From: UBA6901 sp964355495
Lineage (GTDB): Bacteria > Pseudomonadota > Gammaproteobacteria > Acidiferrobacterales > UBA6901
Assembly: GCA_964355495.1 (NCBI GenBank)
Contig: CAYHES010000007.1
Location: forward strand, 1-35,684
DNA length: 35,684 nucleotides
Reading direction: 5' to 3'
The position numbers were made by a program, and so were the translations under genes. Positions 17,887 through 24,859 of this stretch are shown one piece after another; position 1 is the stretch's first letter; each line of letters begins with the position of its first letter. Below the pieces are notes generated by a model. The model saw nothing but the letters and a program-made list of their open reading frames with translations, was not told the DNA's origin and made no database searches.

Positions 17887-18783
17887 ATGCCACGCCTGCT
17901 GCCGGTGGCCAGCATTCTTCTGGGCGCCAGCCTGTGGGGCGTGATCTGGTACCCGCTGCGTCTGCTCGAAACCGGTGGTTTTGCCGGCGTGTGGCTCACG
18001 CTCACGTTGTATGCCACGGCGTTTGTGGCGAGCCTGCCGTTCACCTGGCGCGCGTTGCCCGAATTTACCCGTCGCCCGTGGTTGCTGCTGCTGCTCATGC
18101 TCGCGGCCGGCTGGACCAACATTGCCTTTGTCGAGGCGGTGCTCCAGGGCAACATCCTGCGCGTGCTGCTGCTTTTCTATCTGTCGCCACTCTGGGCGGT
18201 CATCATGGGGCGAATCGTGCTGCGCGAAATTTTGTCGCGCAACGCGCTCATCAGCCTGTTGCTCGCCATGAGCGGGGCACTCATCATGCTTTGGGATCAG
18301 AAAATTGGCGTGCCGTGGCCGCGCGATGCGGCTGATGGGTTCGCGTTATCAGCGGGGCTCGCCTTTGCATTGTCGAATGTGCTGGTACGCAAGATGGATG
18401 ACATCTCCGTGCAGATGAAATCGGCCAGTGTCTGGGCCGGGGTGGTGCTGGTGGCGCTGATCATGATTCCGCTTCTGCAGCTCGAAACGCCGCGCCTCGC
18501 GCACGGCATCTTTGCCGGCGCGCTGGCCCTGGGTCTGTTCGGTATTCTGATCATGACCGTGCTGGTGCAGTACGGCGTGACGCACCTGCCGGTGCACCGC
18601 TCGGCGGTGCTGGCGCTGATCGAGCTTGTCGCTGGCGCCCTGTCGCAACAGTTGCTCACGGACGAGATCGTGAGCGTGCGTGAATGGGCGGGTGGCGCGC
18701 TGATTCTGGTGGGTGCGTATCTTTCGGCCAGGGCGACGACGAGCGAGTCGCCTGCGCCACGGCGTAGCGCCACTACCGGGTGA
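17887..18783 (+). CDS. EamA/DMT-family transporter
   Basis: A 298-residue inner-membrane protein with about ten hydrophobic segments arranged as two EamA repeats. The first begins ASILLGASLWGVIWYPLR and includes the family's GWTNIAFVEAVLQGNILRVLLLFYLSPLW turn in parts; the second starts near residue 155 and ends with a LIELVAGALSQQLLTDE motif. The substrate is unknown; family members export amino acids or other metabolites. No clear Shine-Dalgarno precedes ATG at 17887, and repeat E copy 2 ends only 16 bp upstream, so it probably supplies part of the leader. It converges on the unknown gene at 18797. Confidence 0.9.
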   Translation: MPRLLPVASILLGASLWGVIWYPLRLLETGGFAGVWLTLTLYATAFVASLPFTWRALPEFTRRPWLLLLLMLAAGWTNIAFVEAVLQGNILRVLLLFYLSPLWAVIMGRIVLREILSRNALISLLLAMSGALIMLWDQKIGVPWPRDAADGFALSAGLAFALSNVLVRKMDDISVQMKSASVWAGVVLVALIMIPLLQLETPRLAHGIFAGALALGLFGILIMTVLVQYGVTHLPVHRSAVLALIELVAGALSQQLLTDEIVSVREWAGGALILVGAYLSARATTSESPAPRRSATTG

Positions 18784-18796
18784 CGCCGCTCCCGGT

Positions 18797-19294
18797 CTAG
18801 ACGTTTGAGGCCGGCATGAACTTACGGTCAAGCGCGGCAAGTAGCGCGTCGATTTCCGACAACATGCCGTCCGATTCGTTGTTCTTCACGTAGGCATCGA
18901 ATTCCCGGGCCAGCGCGCCGGCTTCCTGCTCAATGCGTTGTGCCCGATCCATGGCCTGCGCGGCCGTGCGTGACGATATATAGGCGCGGTCCCCGCGGTC
19001 GAAGGCCGCCTGCAGGCGCGCCGCGGCATTGGCTTCTTCGTAAGTAACGAAATTGGCCAGCGACAGGTAGGCGATACGCAGCGTGTCCAGCGCCGAGGGT
19101 TCGGCCAGGCCGTCACAGGATGTCGCGCGCGCCACGACACGGAGCGCCTGCCGTATTTCGTCCTTCGATGCCGGCAACAGCGTCTCCGGCGCGCCCAGGG
19201 TGAGCAACGCGGCAATGCACTGCAGAACCTGCTGGTATTCCTGCACAATCTGCCTGGCTTGTGCCAGAGCCCGTGATTCCGTTGTTTTGTCCAT
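18797..19294 (-). CDS. Hypothetical helical protein
   Basis: A 165-residue protein that is predicted almost entirely helical, with no membrane segment, signal peptide or cysteine-rich motif. It begins MDKTTESRALAQARQIVQEY and contains Ala/Arg-rich helices such as RTAAQAMDRAQRIEQEAGAL (109-128). The start at 19294 is chosen because the upstream in-frame extension (to 19564) looks non-coding and overlaps the start of the yggS 3' region. It lies 187 bp downstream of yggS on the same strand. I recognise no family. Confidence 0.65.
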   Translation of the reverse strand: MDKTTESRALAQARQIVQEYQQVLQCIAALLTLGAPETLLPASKDEIRQALRVVARATSCDGLAEPSALDTLRIAYLSLANFVTYEEANAAARLQAAFDRGDRAYISSRTAAQAMDRAQRIEQEAGALAREFDAYVKNNESDGMLSEIDALLAALDRKFMPASNV

Positions 19295-19481
19295 GTCGAT
19301 CAGCTTTTTCTGGTTTGTTGTTGCTGAAATCCGCCCGCCGATTCCGTGCAGGCAGCCCTTTCCCTGCCGCAGTATGTAGCAAGGAATGTGCCAGTTAACC
19401 GGCGCGGCTGGATTAAACAGTCTGCGAGTCAAGCAGGACGTCAATTCCGTGACGGACGCGGGTTTCAGCGCAGATCGCTCA

Positions 19482-20192
19482 TCAGGAATAATCCCTTTCT
19501 CCGAAAATTGCCGTGCCAATGCGGACCAGGGTCGAGCCTTCCTGGATCGCCTCGATGAAATCATCGCTCATCCCCATGGACAGCTCCGTGAAGCCGGGCA
19601 GGGCAAAGCGCTGCACGCAGTCATCACGCAGTTTGCGCAGCGCGGCGAAGCTGGCACGCCGCTCGGATTCGGTCGCGGGATGCGGGCCGATGGCCATGAG
19701 GCCGCGCAGCTGGATGCCGGCGAGATTCGCCTTCAGCATTTGATCGAGCAGCGTCGCGATGTCTTCCGGGGCCACGCCGTGCTTGGCCGGGTCGCGGGTG
19801 ATGTTCACCTCGATGAGTGCATTCACCGTCGTGCTCTGTTCCTGCGCCAGACGCGCGAGGCGCTGGGCGAGTTTCACGCTGGCGAGTGAGTGCACCCAGG
19901 CGAAGTTGCCCGGAATGAACCGGGCCTTGTTGGATTGCAGGTGGCCGATGAAATGCCACTCCAGCCCCTGACCGGCGAAACGCGGAATCTTGGTCAGGGC
20001 GTCCTGCACCGTGTTCTCGCCGAACAGACGCTGGCCGGCGGCGACCGCGGCGGCTACCGCTTCGGGCGGCTGGGTCTTCGAAACCGCGATCAGTTTCACG
20101 TCCTGCGGGCGACGCCCGGCGCGCCGCGCGGCGTCGGCGAGGGCGGCACGTAGACGCTCCAGATTGGCGGCGATGTGGAGGGTCGGGTGCAT
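19482..20192 (-). CDS. yggS: YggS-family pyridoxal phosphate homeostasis protein
   Basis: A 236-residue PLP-binding protein of the YggS/PLPBP family, which buffers intracellular pyridoxal phosphate and has no known enzyme activity. The PLP lysine is K39 in VKLIAVSKTQP. Other signatures are FGENTVQDALTK, EWHFIGHLQSNKA and the C-terminal LSMGMSDDFIEAIQEGST and RIGTAIFG. Length and motifs are complete. It is divergent from the dciA-like gene, and an 18-bp perfect stem sits in the gap. In many Proteobacteria yggS lies near pilT and proC, which are not present here. Confidence 0.94.
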   Translation of the reverse strand: MHPTLHIAANLERLRAALADAARRAGRRPQDVKLIAVSKTQPPEAVAAAVAAGQRLFGENTVQDALTKIPRFAGQGLEWHFIGHLQSNKARFIPGNFAWVHSLASVKLAQRLARLAQEQSTTVNALIEVNITRDPAKHGVAPEDIATLLDQMLKANLAGIQLRGLMAIGPHPATESERRASFAALRKLRDDCVQRFALPGFTELSMGMSDDFIEAIQEGSTLVRIGTAIFGERDYS

Positions 20193-20218
20193 ACGGAGAG
20201 TGTAACGCTTCGACCTGT

Positions 20219-20266
20219 TGTAGGTCGCCCTTCAGGGCGACATGTCGGCCTGAAGGGCGACCTACA
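20219..20266. repeat. Large perfect hairpin between yggS and dciA
   Basis: TGTAGGTCGCCCTTCAGG (20219-20236) is exactly complementary to CCTGAAGGGCGACCTACA (20249-20266). The 12-base loop contains a further palindrome, CGACATGTCG. It stands between two divergent genes, so it is not a simple terminator and looks like a REP-type element. Only one copy occurs in the window. Confidence 0.75.
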
Positions 20267-20315
20267 GGCATTCGCGATGCGGAAAAATGCCCGCGCACAG
20301 GGTAAACTGTTGGCC

Positions 20316-20768
20316 ATGGGCTTCCATGGCGCGAAACGAATCGGCAATCTCATTACCCCGCTGACCTTGCGAGAGCTCGGCATGCCGCCGGACATTGCGC
20401 GCCTGCCGGAAATCGCCGCCGCCTGGGGCGAAGCGGCCGGGCCGGACCTGGCCGCGCATGTGCATCCGATCCGCTACACCGACGGCAAGCTGGTGCTGCG
20501 CGCCTCGTCCGCGGTGTGGGTCAGCAAGGTACGGCATTCGCACGAAACCCTGACGCGGGCGCTGCGTGCCCAGCCGCTGTTCAAGGAGTTGCTCGGCCTG
20601 GAGGTGCGCGCGGCCCCGCTCGACCTGGGGCGGCGCAAGCAATCGGTACAACGCGCGCAGGCAATCTCCCCGGATACGCGCAAGCTGCTGGAATCCGTGG
20701 CCGGGGATATTGCCGACCCGGAACTGCGCGCGGCCCTGACACGTCTAGGTCGCAAAACGCCGCGCTGA
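20316..20768 (+). CDS. dciA: DUF721 / DciA-like helicase loader
   Basis: The 150-residue protein matches the DUF721 (DciA) pattern: a helical N-terminal part, then IAAAWGEAAGPDLAAHVHPI (about 29-48), GKLVLRASSAVWVSKVRHS and a helix ending at LLGL, with a basic C-terminal tail. DciA proteins interact with DnaB and replace DnaC-type loaders in many bacteria; dnaB itself is at 234-1622. Start choice is uncertain: ATG 20316 gives the usual family length, while ATG 20277 adds 13 basic residues. Still earlier starts run through the hairpin at 20219-20266 and are rejected. Confidence 0.8.
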   Translation: MGFHGAKRIGNLITPLTLRELGMPPDIARLPEIAAAWGEAAGPDLAAHVHPIRYTDGKLVLRASSAVWVSKVRHSHETLTRALRAQPLFKELLGLEVRAAPLDLGRRKQSVQRAQAISPDTRKLLESVAGDIADPELRAALTRLGRKTPR

Positions 20769-20795
20769 TCTTCAACTAATTTCTTGTATTAATTC

Positions 20796-20873
20796 AGCCG
20801 CAGATGAACACAGAAATACAGATCGACTGATTTACGCTTTTCATGTTCAGTCCAATCTGCGTTCATCTGCGGC
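20796..20873. repeat. Repeat family C, copy 1: GCCGCAGATGAAC inverted repeat
   Basis: The left arm AGCCGCAGATGAACACAGA (20796-20814) pairs with the right arm AATCTGCGTTCATCTGCGGC (20854-20873), with a ~40-bp AT-rich centre. A single left arm recurs at the end of kdsB (34701-34723). It lies in the gap between the dciA-like gene and the CapA-like gene, ending 30 bp before the latter's start codon. Confidence 0.78.
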
Positions 20874-20902
20874 CAAAGCTTTTTTAAAACTTAAGGAACT
20901 CC

Positions 20903-22027
20903 ATGCCTCTGCGTCTGCCCCGGTTCTTTTTACTCGCGGCCGCTGTGCTGTCCGTCGGCTGCGCCACGGTCGCGCCACCCGCGGCAACACCAGAGCCGCT
21001 GGTGACGCCAGCAGCGCCGCAAGCAACACCGCTTCAGCCCGAGACCGCCGGCCCGCTCAAGGTGGTCGCCGTGGGCGACATGCTGCTGGACGGCACGGCG
21101 CGCCCGGTGTTGCAGGCAAACGGCTACGATTATGCGTTCGCCGAGGTGCGCAGGTTTTTCGATGGCGCGCACATTGTGATCGGCAATCTCGAAGGCCCGC
21201 TCACCACGCGCGGCACGCCCGAGCAGGACAAGACCTACGTGTTCCGTTCGCCGCCGGACAAGGTCGGGCAGGCGCTGCGCAACGCCGGCTTCACGGTCGT
21301 GTCGCTCGCCAACAACCACACGCTGGATTACGGTGCCGACGGTCTGGCCCAGACCATCGAGGCACTGGATGCCGTGGGCATCGCGCACATCGGCGCCGGG
21401 CCGAACCTGAAAGACGCGCGCAAACCGGTCATTCTGGAAACTGCCGGCACGCGTGTCGCGCTGCTCGCCTATTCACTGACCCTGCCCGAGCATTTCTATG
21501 CCGAGGCCAACAAACCGGGCACCGCCTTCGGCCACGAGGCGCATGTGCGTGCCGACGTGGCGGCGGCGCGCAAACAGGCCGACGTCGTGCTGGTGTCGTT
21601 CCACTGGGGGCAGGAGGGCAAGACCACGCTGCGCGAGTACCAGACCCGTCTCGGACACGTGGCGATCGATGCTGGCGCGGCGGCGGTATTCGGGCATCAC
21701 CCGCATATCCTGCAAGGCATCGAGCACTACAAGGATGGCGTGATCCTGTACAGCCTCGGCAATTTCACCTTCGGCTCGTACAGCAGGGATGCGCAGGTGA
21801 GCGCCGTGGCCGAGCTGACCTTCGACGGCCCGCGCGTCGCGGTGTTGCGTCTTTACCCGATCAACGTGAACAATTTTGAAGTCGAGTTCCAGCCGAAGCC
21901 GCTGGCCGGCGTGAACGCCGCGCGTGTCGTCGAGGAGCTGCGTTCGCTGTCCGCCGCACTCAACACGGATATCGTCAATGACGCCGACACCGCGCTCCTG
22001 CGCCTGCCCGCATCTATGGCACAATGA
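20903..22027 (+). CDS. CapA-family (PGA_cap) metallophosphatase-like lipoprotein
   Basis: A 374-residue protein with a lipoprotein signal peptide: hydrophobic FFLLAAAVLSVGC with the lipobox cysteine at residue 20, then a Pro/Ala/Thr-rich linker (21-50). The PGA_cap domain follows with GDMLLDG (about 58-64), IVIGNLEGPLTT, VVSLANNHTLDYGADG, VSFHWGQEG and FGHHPHILQGIE. CapA members take part in poly-gamma-glutamate synthesis in some bacteria, but most proteobacterial homologues have no known role. ATG at 20903 has AAGGA 7 bases upstream. Nothing else for poly-gamma-glutamate synthesis is nearby. Confidence 0.9.
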   Translation: MPLRLPRFFLLAAAVLSVGCATVAPPAATPEPLVTPAAPQATPLQPETAGPLKVVAVGDMLLDGTARPVLQANGYDYAFAEVRRFFDGAHIVIGNLEGPLTTRGTPEQDKTYVFRSPPDKVGQALRNAGFTVVSLANNHTLDYGADGLAQTIEALDAVGIAHIGAGPNLKDARKPVILETAGTRVALLAYSLTLPEHFYAEANKPGTAFGHEAHVRADVAAARKQADVVLVSFHWGQEGKTTLREYQTRLGHVAIDAGAAAVFGHHPHILQGIEHYKDGVILYSLGNFTFGSYSRDAQVSAVAELTFDGPRVAVLRLYPINVNNFEVEFQPKPLAGVNAARVVEELRSLSAALNTDIVNDADTALLRLPASMAQ

Positions 22028-22113
22028 TGGAATCGCGATTGACTTCAGGACTTGCCTTCCTCGCCCACCCAATGCCATCCTGATAGTCCATCCACCCTCA
22101 AGGAAGAGCCCCC

Positions 22114-22680
22114 ATGGCCGCACCATCCAAAATCACCGGCACCGCCGTGAAGCCTGAGAAACCGAAAGATACCGGCCGCTTCATTACGGGCACTGAGGGG
22201 TGGAAGATTACGTTGGCGGCGAAACTTTGGGAGGACACGCCGTATGCCCCTCAACAGACAGCCAGCAAGCCCGTGGCGGGCAGTGACAAATACGCGGGCG
22301 GGAATCCGGTCAAAAAGAAAGGTGCCGACTGCTCTGGTTCGGTGTGGGCCATCTACAAGGAAGCCGGTTTCTCCTACGGCCCCTACACCAACACCGCCGG
22401 GTTCAAGGAACTCGTCGGCACCGACGAGAAGTTCGTCAAGGGTGGACACTTCTTCAAACGGGTGAGTATGCCGCAAGCAGGGGATATCGGGTGGTGGCAA
22501 GGACATATGGCGATTTACGATAAGGACGTGGGTAAGACCGATAAAGGTCAGGATGGGAATGTCTGGTCGGCGAGTAGCCCCACCTCACCGCGCAAGTTCG
22601 GGCCGGGGCGGATCGATTGGTACGATAACAAGAACGGCGCCGGCGCCGTCACGTGGTACCGCTATTGGAAGGCGTCATGA
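22114..22680 (+). CDS. NlpC/P60-type peptidoglycan hydrolase-like protein, effector-like
   Basis: A 188-residue protein without signal peptide or membrane segment. The cysteine of an NlpC/P60 peptidase is seen in KKGADCSGSVWAIY (C73) and the histidine in GHMAIYD (H131). WEDTPYAPQQ (39-48) before them, DIGWW (124-128) between them and NVWSA (149-153) after them fit the papain-like fold. The protein ends in a WYRYW tail. Such enzymes cleave peptide stems of peptidoglycan. A cytoplasmic, signal-less version whose gene overlaps one for a secreted small protein matches the arrangement of secreted amidase effectors with periplasmic immunity, such as type VI effectors. No secretion genes are visible in the window, so the delivery route is unknown. 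Confidence 0.75.
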   Translation: MAAPSKITGTAVKPEKPKDTGRFITGTEGWKITLAAKLWEDTPYAPQQTASKPVAGSDKYAGGNPVKKKGADCSGSVWAIYKEAGFSYGPYTNTAGFKELVGTDEKFVKGGHFFKRVSMPQAGDIGWWQGHMAIYDKDVGKTDKGQDGNVWSASSPTSPRKFGPGRIDWYDNKNGAGAVTWYRYWKAS

Positions 22681-23321
22681 GACTACAAAAATACGTCGTT
22701 ACCGCGACATTCTTTCTGCTGCTTGCCGGCAGCGCTTCAGCCGTCCTCACTGGCAACGAGAGCCCGGCGCAGGCGGTGCGGCAGGCCGTCGAGACCTACT
22801 GCAAGCTTGAGTTTGAGGGCGGGTGGATGGAGGACAGGTGGGAGGTCACTAAATTCAGCAACAAACGCAAGGCAGAACGCAAGATCGGAGGCCCCGCGGA
22901 CGCGTCCGTGTTTACGCTCCAAAACCACTATCCGTTCATTGTCATCGCCTCCTACGACATCCGCGAGGTTCGTGTACTCAGCCCTACCCACGCCACCGCC
23001 CAGGTGGCCTACCGGCGGCTTGCGTATTCGGAAAGCGCAACCGGTCGCGAATGGCATCTCATCGCCGAACCTGCCCACGACGAAACCGTCACCTTGAACC
23101 TCGTCTTCGACAAGAAAAAATGGTGGGTCCTCGACCCCCCGGCGCCACGAATATCGAAGCAGAGGTTACTTGAGCATTACGAATACCGGGTGAAAAGAAA
23201 CTCTTCGAGATGGGAACAGGAATTAAACGACCCCACCTACGACGAAGAACAAAAAGCAAACGTGCGCGCCACCCGTGATCAGGCAACCGGCACCGTACGC
23301 ATTCTAAAGGATCTTCCATGA
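22677..23321 (+). CDS. Secreted protein, candidate immunity protein 1
   Basis: A 214-residue protein with a clear Sec signal peptide (basic MRLQKY, then a hydrophobic run and ASA cleavage site near residue 22). The mature part is mixed strand and helix (for example IVIASYDIREVRVLS, ATAQVAYRRL, VTLNLVFDKKKWWVLDPP) and is basic and glutamate-rich at its end. No family is recognised. The ATG shares ATGA with the stop of the NlpC/P60 gene, and its own stop shares ATGA with the next gene, so the three are translationally coupled. Periplasmic location and coupling to a peptidoglycan hydrolase suggest immunity; this is inference. Confidence 0.7.
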   Translation: MRLQKYVVTATFFLLLAGSASAVLTGNESPAQAVRQAVETYCKLEFEGGWMEDRWEVTKFSNKRKAERKIGGPADASVFTLQNHYPFIVIASYDIREVRVLSPTHATAQVAYRRLAYSESATGREWHLIAEPAHDETVTLNLVFDKKKWWVLDPPAPRISKQRLLEHYEYRVKRNSSRWEQELNDPTYDEEQKANVRATRDQATGTVRILKDLP

Positions 23322-23734
23322 CTCCCAGGCGTTCCGGCTCCGTCTGGAAAATCTATCAGGGACTCTGTTTCTCCTACGGCCCCTACACCAACATGGTGAA
23401 GTTCGTGAACCTGGTCGCCACCGATACAAACTTCATCACCGCTTGGCTCCAGAAACTGGTCGGCACCGATGCAGACTTCATCAAGGGCAAACACTTCTTC
23501 AAGCGGGTTAGTTTTCCCCAGGTCGGGGACATCGGATGGTGGCACAACGGCAAGACCGGGCACATGGCGATTTACGATCCGAATTCAGGTATGTGCGGAA
23601 AGGAAAAGAATATCGCAGGCAATGTCTGGTCAGCCTCCAACTCTAAGGGGCCTCCTTTTGGAGCGGCCCATAGCAGCTGGTACGACAAGGAATACAATAT
23701 GCCCACCCAATGGCATCGATATTGGGAATCCTAA
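23318..23734 (+). CDS. Truncated NlpC/P60 paralogue lacking the catalytic Cys
   Basis: A 138-residue protein homologous to residues 72-188 of the upstream hydrolase. It begins MTPRRSGSVWKIY, so the catalytic cysteine of DCSGSVW is replaced by Arg and the whole N-terminal region is absent. The rest is well kept: FSYGPYTN, HFFKRVSFPQVGDIGWW, GHMAIYD (His kept), GNVWSAS and a WHRYW end. The loop after YTN carries an internal duplication (VATDTNFI and VGTDADFI, where the parent has one such unit). It starts in an ATGA overlap with the gene before. It may be an inactive decoy, a recombination donor, or a decaying copy. Confidence 0.7.
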   Translation: MTPRRSGSVWKIYQGLCFSYGPYTNMVKFVNLVATDTNFITAWLQKLVGTDADFIKGKHFFKRVSFPQVGDIGWWHNGKTGHMAIYDPNSGMCGKEKNIAGNVWSASNSKGPPFGAAHSSWYDKEYNMPTQWHRYWES

Positions 23735-23736
23735 AA

Positions 23737-24474
23737 ATGATACATAGGGCTCATGAAGGCATGTGCAACAAAGTACATCTCGGCCTTCTGTTCGTTATTA
23801 CGATATATTCCGCTAGCGCCACGGCGGCTGAGTACCTTCGGTTAACTGTTGACCTCGATGGTGACGGTAGTCCCGAGGTCGTAACCGCATCCACTGCTGG
23901 AACCGACGACTTCCAGAAGTACTCAGTTCGGGCGGGTGCTGCTACGTTTAGTGGCGAGTTCTTTGCCGTTGACGGCAACTTGCCAGAGGTAAAACCTACT
24001 CAGATCGGCTCCTCGACAAAACAAAAACTACTCCTTATCTCAACCCTTGGGCCTTCAGCCTGCCATTACGTGATTTTGTCCTTTACCCAAGGCAAGTTCT
24101 TCCGCCTGTTGGACCACGACTCTAAACACTGTAAAGAACCACAATCGCGTGACAATGGACAGATAGAAACAGTCACTTGGGAAGGTTTCTGGGAGCGTCG
24201 AGATCGCTACACACTTAATACCCGAGGCACAAAACTGAATCATGTAGCGCAGAAAAATTACCCGGTTGAGGTAACAATTTACGCATCTGAAGCAACCGGT
24301 GTTGCGGCGGAACCACTTTCACTTAAGACTGCTGGCTGCAAGGGTACGGCAATTCCAAAAGGTAGTCGTGTTGTCGTTATGAACTATGATGCATTGGAGA
24401 AACGGTACTTACTCAAAGGGCCTGGCGATACGTGCGGTTGGACGCCTGAATCTATAACTTGTGCGCGCCGTTGA
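23737..24474 (+). CDS. Secreted protein, candidate immunity protein 2
   Basis: A 245-residue protein with an N-terminal signal peptide (hydrophobic LGLLFVITIYSASATAA) followed by a DLDGDGSPEVVTAS motif (an FG-GAP/calcium-loop-like segment) and a strand-rich middle. The last ~55 residues (KTAGCKGTAIPKGSRVVV ... CGWTPESITC) look like a small SH3-type domain with cysteines. It is unrelated in sequence to candidate immunity protein 1. Start 23737 is preferred for its spacing after GGGAA; 23761 is possible. GC content falls noticeably below the neighbours, suggesting separate acquisition. Its place after a truncated hydrolase copy parallels the first pair. Confidence 0.65.
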   Translation: MIHRAHEGMCNKVHLGLLFVITIYSASATAAEYLRLTVDLDGDGSPEVVTASTAGTDDFQKYSVRAGAATFSGEFFAVDGNLPEVKPTQIGSSTKQKLLLISTLGPSACHYVILSFTQGKFFRLLDHDSKHCKEPQSRDNGQIETVTWEGFWERRDRYTLNTRGTKLNHVAQKNYPVEVTIYASEATGVAAEPLSLKTAGCKGTAIPKGSRVVVMNYDALEKRYLLKGPGDTCGWTPESITCARR

Positions 24475-24734
24475 CGGATTACCGTGGTCTGATTAATGCT
24501 GCAGTTTACGAATGGGCGGTTAAGGATATTGGTCCTGGCAGAGATTGGTGTGAAACCTGGTCAAAACTCCCAGGCGGTCCCTCCGCCTATCATAAAAGTC
24601 TCAAGATTCTAAACACGGCGTCCTATGTAACGTCGCATATTTTTACGGACATGAGGAATATTCGCACCTTTTTATTAGCAGATGCGGCTTTATTTGTGTC
24701 GCTGTGTTTAAACATCTTAAAAAGCCTGCCATGA
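24459..24734 (+). CDS. Possible small protein in the array (doubtful)
   Basis: A 91-codon frame with a TTG start overlapping the previous gene by 16 bp. It contains AAVYEWAVKDIGPGRDW and a hydrophobic C-terminal stretch (LLADAALFVSLCLNILKSL). Its stop shares ATGA with the start of the third hydrolase fragment, as in the two junctions upstream, which is the main reason to believe it was once a gene or the end of one. No family is recognised, and it may be a decayed third immunity gene. Confidence 0.3.
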   Translation: MCAPLTDYRGLINAAVYEWAVKDIGPGRDWCETWSKLPGGPSAYHKSLKILNTASYVTSHIFTDMRNIRTFLLADAALFVSLCLNILKSLP

Positions 24735-24829
24735 TTCCCGAGCGCTCCGGCTCCGTCTGGAAAATTTACGAAGGCCAGCACCTCCTACAGCCAAATCTGC
24801 GCCACTGTTTGTGGTTTAATGTAGGCTAA
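24731..24829 (+). pseudogene. Third, short remnant of the NlpC/P60 paralogue
   Basis: A 32-codon frame beginning MIPERSGSVWKIYEG, which matches the start of the truncated copy at 23318 (MTPRRSGSVWKIYQG) both in protein and in DNA. After about 15 codons the similarity ends and the frame stops. The ATG overlaps the stop of the preceding frame as ATGA. It marks the 3' end of the array, 30 bp before the lolC-type gene. Confidence 0.6.
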
Positions 24830-24859
24830 GCATTCTAGAAACAGAAAACATAACCCTGC

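Noticed and set aside
18797..19564. Longer version (255 aa) of the unknown gene
   Set aside because: The 90 extra N-terminal residues look non-coding and reach into yggS; the helical protein begins sensibly at 19294.
22677..23321. Second protein as an ordinary lipoprotein
   Set aside because: The signal peptide ends in an ASA-type cleavage site and no lipobox cysteine follows.
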